Below the pieces are notes generated by a model. The model was not told the origin of the DNA and searched no databases. It saw only the letters and a list, made by a program, of their open reading frames with translations. Below, piece after piece: positions 58,984 through 64,000 of a stretch of DNA of 64,000 nt. Within the stretch, counting starts at the first letter, position 1. Each line of letters begins with the position of its first letter. Where the stretch lies: positions 1,178,001-1,242,000 of the forward strand of contig NZ_CP022987.1 of the NCBI RefSeq assembly GCF_004022565.1, in the 5' to 3' direction. Source of the stretch: Pollutimonas thiosulfatoxidans (GTDB taxonomy: Bacteria > Pseudomonadota > Gammaproteobacteria > Burkholderiales > Burkholderiaceae_B). Both the position numbers and the translations under genes were made by a program.

Positions 58984-60888
58984 TTAGGCAACCTTGATGT
59001 TTTTGACCCCAGCATTTGTCAGAAGCTGATAAAGAGTCGCAATTTTGGTGCGCGTTCCGCGCTGTGCGCAGTATGTGAAAACAACGCGTTGCTTTGCGCG
59101 CGTGAACGCCACAAAGAACCCAGCAGTAGCCTCGATCTGATCGTTGGCGAAGCTCCACCATGCACCATCGTCCAACCCAACGAATATGACACTATGGTAT
59201 TCGAGGCCTTTGCTTTTATGGATCGTCATTAGAGGGATGGCGTGAACGCCTTCATAGGTGTCAAGGGCTGACGACCACTCGATATCATTGTGCGATGAGG
59301 CTAGCAGATGTTCTGCTGCCGAATCCAGTACCTTGTCGAGCCAACCGCCCTGTCCGTAAGCGGGATGAGCGGCGATCACTTTCTCACGACCGATGAACTC
59401 CAGAATATCGTCTACGACAGAGCGGGATACGGCCTTTGATTTTGGTGAATTGGGATAAGTGGTGTTAAGTTGGGTTACGTATGCGTCCAACTCATTGGCA
59501 AGCCTGGCCTGCGCGACCTCATCATCAGGAGCGATTCCCCAAAGAGCGATGAGCGCCTCCTGGCACGCCGTCCAATGTCGTCCGGCCCGAGTAGTCATGG
59601 CTAGACGTAGAACGGCCACGATTAGTTCAGACACCGCCTCCACGAGCAAATCCTGGAGCATGATTGATCCGACCATTCCAGCTTCGTTGCGCAGAGGAAT
59701 CCCCGCGGCTACAAACGCTGGATCAAGAACAGTGGCGTATTCGCTGGCCTTTTGCCGCACTAGCAAGACGAAATCCCGTGGGCCGAGTGCGTGAGCCTTC
59801 ATCTCGGCCACGACAACGTCGGCCAGACGCGCCGCTTCGGTCTCCGGAGTCGAGAAATCCCAAATGGCGCAACTGGCACCTGCAATAGTGCCGACCGTCT
59901 TCGACACCGGCGCTACGGCCTGGGCGTCCAAAGCCTGCGCCAAGATGTGCTGGATACGGACCAACTCAGGCGACGAGCGATAGTTGTTGTAGAGTGGTGT
60001 TCGCGTCGCACCAAAGTCTCCATCAAAGGCGGTGAAAGGATCGTCCATCGCCATCGCCCAACGCATGATCTGCTGTTTGTTGTCGCCGACGGCGGTAATC
60101 ACAGTGTTGGTGCCAAGGAAGATGGTACGAACCAGGTCATATTGAATCTGGGTCGTATCTTGGAACTCGTCCATGAACAGATGTGAATACGTCAATCGAA
60201 GCGCGTCCCGTGCCATCGGATTAACCCGCAACAGTAGTTCGGCAAGTCGCCCGATCATGGGGAACGACAAGAAACTCTTTCTACCCTCGTGAAGGAACAT
60301 TTGCCAGTAGCGCTCCGCAGCCCACTGGGCAGGTGTCGGCTGCGACCAGCCATCCAATGGGAGTGGTGTGCCCACCAAATGACGACGCTCGAACGTTTTT
60401 ACCGGTATGGCCTGAATGTCAGCGTAGGTACCAACGGGTGCTGGAGGCACCCCGATCTGTCGAGACAGGAACTCACGGTAATCGCGCTCACCGGGAATCA
60501 TGATTTCGTAGTCGGGTCGCGGCCGCCAGCGCTCGGGCAATGCTTGACCGAAGCGGTCGATCAACCCTTTTGCAAAGGCGTCGAATGTCATCGAGTCGAA
60601 GCGTGCGGCATGATTGCGATGGCAGCGCTGGCGAACGCGCGCAGCGAGGTTTGTCGCCGCATCGCGCTTGAAGCTGATCGCGAGGATACGCCTTGGCGCA
60701 GGTGCAGCGCCTGTTTGAAGCAGATAGGCAGCGCGTTGCGCGAGCAGCTCTGTCTTGCCCGCGCCGGGGCCAGCAATGATCGAGCGATTGTCTGCCGAGC
60801 GGACGACTTGTAACGCATTGACTTCGAGCGCTTTCACGCCCACTGGCTTCCAATCCTCTGAGCGGATCCGTCGCGACAGTACCGCCAT
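58984..60888 (-). CDS. gajB: UvrD/Rep-like helicase, GajB-type (Gabija defence)
   Basis: 634 residues of a superfamily 1 helicase: Walker A AGPGAGKT (39-46), Walker B MDEFQDTTQIQYD (about 254), motif III VGDNKQQIMRW, motif IV-type YNNYRSSPELVRI, TIHKSKGLEYHSVIFVGL and final VAFTRAKQRVVF. The pairing directly behind an OLD-type nuclease gene (2-nt gap) is the Gabija arrangement, where GajB is thought to respond to DNA ends and NTP levels. It is longer than the B. cereus GajB (about 494 aa). The frame is intact. Confidence 0.8.
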   Translation of the reverse strand: MAVLSRRIRSEDWKPVGVKALEVNALQVVRSADNRSIIAGPGAGKTELLAQRAAYLLQTGAAPAPRRILAISFKRDAATNLAARVRQRCHRNHAARFDSMTFDAFAKGLIDRFGQALPERWRPRPDYEIMIPGERDYREFLSRQIGVPPAPVGTYADIQAIPVKTFERRHLVGTPLPLDGWSQPTPAQWAAERYWQMFLHEGRKSFLSFPMIGRLAELLLRVNPMARDALRLTYSHLFMDEFQDTTQIQYDLVRTIFLGTNTVITAVGDNKQQIMRWAMAMDDPFTAFDGDFGATRTPLYNNYRSSPELVRIQHILAQALDAQAVAPVSKTVGTIAGASCAIWDFSTPETEAARLADVVVAEMKAHALGPRDFVLLVRQKASEYATVLDPAFVAAGIPLRNEAGMVGSIMLQDLLVEAVSELIVAVLRLAMTTRAGRHWTACQEALIALWGIAPDDEVAQARLANELDAYVTQLNTTYPNSPKSKAVSRSVVDDILEFIGREKVIAAHPAYGQGGWLDKVLDSAAEHLLASSHNDIEWSSALDTYEGVHAIPLMTIHKSKGLEYHSVIFVGLDDGAWWSFANDQIEATAGFFVAFTRAKQRVVFTYCAQRGTRTKIATLYQLLTNAGVKNIKVA

Positions 60889-60890
60889 GT

Positions 60891-62872
60891 CTAGTCCCTC
60901 CGCAAGGACTTGGCAATATGGTTGAGTACTTCCTTCAACACAGCGGGCATGCCTGCCTTTAAGTCTCTTTTCTCAATATGTGTCAGGGCGGTAAGGTGCG
61001 TTGCCGGTTTGCTGTTGGTGAGAAAGTGATAGCGATAGGCAGGAAGAAGCTCGGGACAGGTCTCGAATGGGCCGGTGTAGGACTTGAGCCCTGGTCCCGC
61101 AGCCCCGAGCACTACTTCGGCCGCTTTATCGACAGCCATCCTTGGCCCGCCACCTTTGGGAATAATTGCCTGGAACGCATCGGGGAAGGCCTCCAGCATG
61201 GCTAGATCAAGATCGAGCGGTGCAGAAAAATAAACACCATGCGGTTTGAGGCTATTGACCCACCCCATGAGGGTTTTATGATCCTCCGCACCTTCCCATG
61301 TGTGCATTTTGGCCAAATCTTCGTCTGACATTACACCTCCTATGATCTTCAAAAGCTCGGCTTTCGAGGCGCCAAATTCGATGAGGTTTTCAATCGCCGT
61401 TTTCACCCGGCCGAAGCCGCCACCGTCACGGCCTAGATCGAGATCCAGCAGGGTGGCGTGCGGAATTCCTAGCTGCTTAAGCAACCGCCAGAAGTGCTGC
61501 ACATGTCGTCCGCCCAAGGGAACGATGGCAACGAAAGCGGGGTCGATCAAAAGATCAAGCGCCTCGGCTAGGCGGGGCAGGACAATTCGCTCCGAATCGC
61601 CTTCTACGAGTAGGACGAAGCGGGCGAAGTAGAGTTCGGGATAGGCGAGCATCGCGCCACGGACAAATTTGGCCGCTTCGTCAATGCCTGCCGGCAGTTT
61701 GAGGTTCTTGACCGTCGAGACGCGCGTCTTCGGATCACAGCGACAGTACCGGACCTCACGCGGATCGACGCGGCTCAGCACTGCCGGCGAATGACTGGTG
61801 ATGATGGCCTGGGCACTACCGTCATCAGTCAGCGACCGGACCTGGCTGATAATACGGGCGAGGAAGTAAGGCGAGAGATGGTTCTCCGGTTCTTCCAGAG
61901 CGAATAGCGTGAGCGCGGGGATACGCAGTGCGTCGTCGCGGAAGCCTCCGACCGTGCCGGCCACTACCTCGCGCTCCAGGTCGAAAATGGCCGCAGCCAG
62001 CGCAAAATAGAAAAGCGATTGCTGCCCGTCGCTCAGAGCGTCGAGCTCACGTTCGTGACCGTCCGGCCCTTGCTCAAAAATGACGGCAATCTTGTTGACG
62101 ACCTCTTCGAATCGGCGACTGACCAGGCTAAGCCTGGGTTTCGTATCGACGACATCATCGTGAAGGCCTGACCAGCGCGCCTGTAAGGCTTCGCCGATCG
62201 CAGCAATCGCTGACTCCCCTCGAAAGCTGTCGCCAGACTTTCGGAGGCTTCTTGAACCGCCTCTTGTGCTGAGGAGGACCATTCGATTGCGCGCAGCAGG
62301 CGCGCGGCGAGTGCACCGGTCGTTGCCCGAATCTGGGCCGTCGCATCACGGCTGGCGGGTGTGTAATAGAGTTGAATCAGGCCGCGATCCACTGCCGAGA
62401 CCGGGTGACGTTTATCTTCGCTTGGATCATCTTCGAGCGTATCAATCCAGAAAAGCTCTTGCGAAACCTCGCCCTCAACGGTCCCGTCGTCTTCCCATCG
62501 CGCTTCAAGGCGCAGGCGACAGACCGGCGATTCGTCCGCACGTTCAATCTGCATGTGCCGAAATGACGGCGCGATCGTCTCCGGCGTTGCGGTGCCATCG
62601 GCCAGTTCGGGCAATCCGATCAACACGTCGATAAATAGATCCTTGGCTTCGCGGTCGTCGGGGTCGTCCTTTACGCCTAAGTGAAAATCCGAACGCTGTA
62701 CAGTGCGCTGCGCCCGCGAGACGCCGAACATTTTTGACAGTGCCTGCAGAAGTGCGGTTTTGCCCGCTGCATTAGGGCCGACAACAGCCGTTATGTTCGG
62801 CGAAATAGGAACGGTAATTGGATTAGGACCAAAACAACGGAAGCCCGACAGCGTTATAGATTCGATACGCAC
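60891..62872 (-). pseudogene. gajA: OLD-family ATPase/TOPRIM nuclease, GajA-type, broken by one frameshift
   Basis: The GTG start at 62872 (GGGAG upstream) opens the ATPase half: Walker A GPNAAGKT at residues 32-39, reading on to EASESLATAF near 62225. The homologous sequence then continues one frame over (RGESAIAAIGEALQARWSGL). It carries signature LSDGQQSLF, Walker B LFALEEPENHLSP, switch ITSHSP, and the TOPRIM residues VEGDSE and DLDLGRDG, to the stop at 60891. The span is 1982 nt, so a single missing base explains everything, and about 660 residues would be restored. Lesion or sequencing error cannot be told apart. Confidence 0.82.
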
Positions 62873-62905
62873 TTAACCCATCTCCCACGCGCAGTAATAC
62901 GGCAG

Positions 62906-62920
62906 TTTCTAATATAGAAA
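62906..62920 (-). promoter_or_regulatory. Palindrome in the promoter region of the Gabija-like operon
   Basis: TTTCTA-ATA-TAGAAA is a perfect 6-bp inverted repeat about 35 nt upstream of the GTG start of the nuclease gene. It contains a TATATT-like -10 on the minus strand, so a repressor bound here would block transcription. No regulator gene is adjacent. Confidence 0.4.
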
Positions 62921-62974
62921 ATCTTTTCGTATCGTAACAGCTCCTATCAAAATCTATCTGCTGGCGACTTGATC

Positions 62975-63003
62975 ACTGACCGCTTTTGGCCGATTGCAGT
63001 CTA
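62975..63003 (+). repeat. REP-like repeat, copy 2 (29-bp core)
   Basis: The sequence opens ACTGACCGCTTTTGGCCG and ends AGTCTA, matching copy 1 (57586-57614) at 25 of 29 bases in direct orientation. An inverted CCGCTTT partner (GAAAGCGGCC) follows at about 63017-63026, so this copy also has a fold-back arm. Together the copies bracket the small-gene remnants, the unknown protein and the Gabija-like pair. Confidence 0.6.
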
Positions 63004-63159
63004 CGAGCTAAGTCTGAAAGCGGCCCGTTGGCGTGCTCGCTATCAAGAAAGTCTGTATAAACGGTAATCTACTACGGAGCAGCTGCGCTGAGGGCCATCG
63101 GCGTGTTGCTGACTACCCCTCGGTAATATCGATAAACCGCATTGAACAGAGACACCACA

Positions 63160-63870
63160 ATGACCGCCGAACGCCTAGAAGATGTCCGTGTACTAGCTTT
63201 CGATGTGTTCGGCACCGTGGTCGACTGGTGTAGCTCGATCGCCCAAGAAATAGAACAGCTAAACCCAGAAATCGACGGGCGCACATTCGCAAGAGCATGG
63301 CGGGCGGGCTATCAGCCAGCCATGCAGCGAGTCAGGGCTGGCGAATTGCCATGGACACTGATCGACGATCTGCACCGAATGATTCTCGACGACATTCTTA
63401 TGGAGTTTGGGATGTCCGAACTGGACGAATCGCAGAAGCGTCACTTGAATCAGGCTTGGCACCGGCTACAGGCTTGGCCCGATTCGGCGCAAGGGATTGC
63501 GCGTCTGAAAGCGCGCTACATCACCACAACCTTGTCGAACGGCAACATCAATTTGCTGGTCAACATGGCAAAAGCAGCCGGCTTGAACTGGGATTGTGTC
63601 TTATCGGCCGAGGTATTCCACGCGTACAAGCCTGATCCCGCAACCTACCTTGGTGTGGCACGTATTTTTGATGTCAGACCCGATCAAGTCATGCTGGTCG
63701 CGGCACATCAAGATGATCTGGATGCGGCACGACAATGCGGTTTGCTCACCGCGTATATAGAGCGACCCACCGAATTCGGTGCCGACATGCCCAAGGACGT
63801 GAGCCCTCATCCCGCCAACACCCTGCACGCCAGCAGCATCACTGCACTTGCTGACACCCTACTTACCTGA
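63160..63870 (+). CDS. Type II haloacid dehalogenase (HAD superfamily)
   Basis: 236 residues with the four HAD motifs: nucleophile Asp15 in AFDVFGTVVDW, Ser/Asn in TTLSNGN, Lys in HAYKPDPATYLG and the acidic loop AAHQDDLDAA. The type II 2-haloacid dehalogenase group hydrolyses L-2-haloacids with inversion, via an aspartyl ester. The ATG at 63160 is chosen over TTG at 63142. It is single, without an adjacent permease or dehydrogenase, so a natural haloacid role is not certain. Confidence 0.9.
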   Translation: MTAERLEDVRVLAFDVFGTVVDWCSSIAQEIEQLNPEIDGRTFARAWRAGYQPAMQRVRAGELPWTLIDDLHRMILDDILMEFGMSELDESQKRHLNQAWHRLQAWPDSAQGIARLKARYITTTLSNGNINLLVNMAKAAGLNWDCVLSAEVFHAYKPDPATYLGVARIFDVRPDQVMLVAAHQDDLDAARQCGLLTAYIERPTEFGADMPKDVSPHPANTLHASSITALADTLLT

Positions 63871-64000
63871 CGACAGCTCTCTCAACTCATGGCCGCTTCG
63901 TGCCCTACTTTCGCCCAAGTTACGGCCAGCACTACATACGCCGGCCAGCACACGGTTCAATGACTACGAACCCGCGTCGCCGTGGGGTAGCCCCGCATTG

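Noticed and set aside
58868..59161. 97-codon minus ORF upstream of the unknown membrane-helix protein
   Set aside because: It overlaps the 3' end of the helicase gene in another frame and has shadow-like composition.
1..64000. CRISPR arrays, rRNA or tRNA genes
   Set aside because: No regularly spaced repeats, no rRNA-like sequence and no convincing tRNA T-arm/acceptor pattern were found by eye; a tRNAscan/Infernal run would be the decisive check.
63871..64000. Possible feature in the last 130 bases
   Set aside because: No coding frame, hairpin or promoter signal strong enough to report.

Overview
The window is a contiguous stretch of a moderately GC-rich proteobacterial chromosome. Several conserved neighbourhoods point to a betaproteobacterium of the order Burkholderiales, probably Alcaligenaceae (Bordetella/Achromobacter/Pusillimonas-like): mltG-tmk-holB-tatD, ratA-rnfH facing smpB, sbp-cysTWA, and a valine-type acyl-CoA dehydrogenase/HIBCH/mmsB operon. 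The family-level assignment is inference from gene content, because no rRNA or tRNA is present. Genes are tightly packed. Most have good Shine-Dalgarno sequences, and five convergent pairs share their stop codons by exactly 4 nt.

Region by region. 1-5.6 kb: end of a cytochrome c, acylphosphatase, flavin reductase, DUF421 membrane protein, AhpD-like protein, arfB, alkB, an internally deleted UppS-like pseudogene, a tandem UspA and a cupin. 5.6-12 kb: a metal-resistance block with a 19-cysteine copper-storage-type protein, arsH, then divergently arsR-arsC-arsC-arsB-chrA, closed by a convergent arsO. 12-23 kb: chemoreceptor, DUF4142 protein, two metallo-beta-lactamase-fold proteins, and a minus-strand operon of a glycosyltransferase/UDP-galactopyranose mutase fusion, a glycosidase and an ABC exporter, plus an SDR dehydrogenase. 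23-29.5 kb: a cyanide-insensitive-type bd oxidase operon with a DUF2474 small subunit, a PRC-barrel protein, a SAF-domain dehydrogenase and an Xre/RES toxin-antitoxin pair. 29.5-54.8 kb: core metabolism and maintenance (sulfate uptake, GST, replication and cell-wall genes, valine degradation, trans-translation, DNA alkyl repair, NDH-2) and a tripartite RND efflux operon with its divergent TetR repressor and paired operators.

54.8-63 kb is an accessory, partly decayed region. It holds a HigB-type toxin with an in-frame internal deletion beside an intact antitoxin. Next comes a frameshifted TnpB remnant that keeps an IS605-type right-end/omega-RNA-like fold, and then a lower-GC papain-like enzyme gene. 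A small-gene operon remnant follows, then an unknown membrane-associated protein, and then a Gabija-type anti-phage pair (GajB-like UvrD helicase plus a GajA-like OLD nuclease interrupted by one frameshift). Two 29-bp direct repeats flank the Gabija segment. A type II haloacid dehalogenase closes the window.

Functionally the window joins housekeeping blocks with stress modules: arsenic, chromate and copper handling, drug efflux, respiration under cyanide or low oxygen, and several toxin or defence modules in different states of decay.
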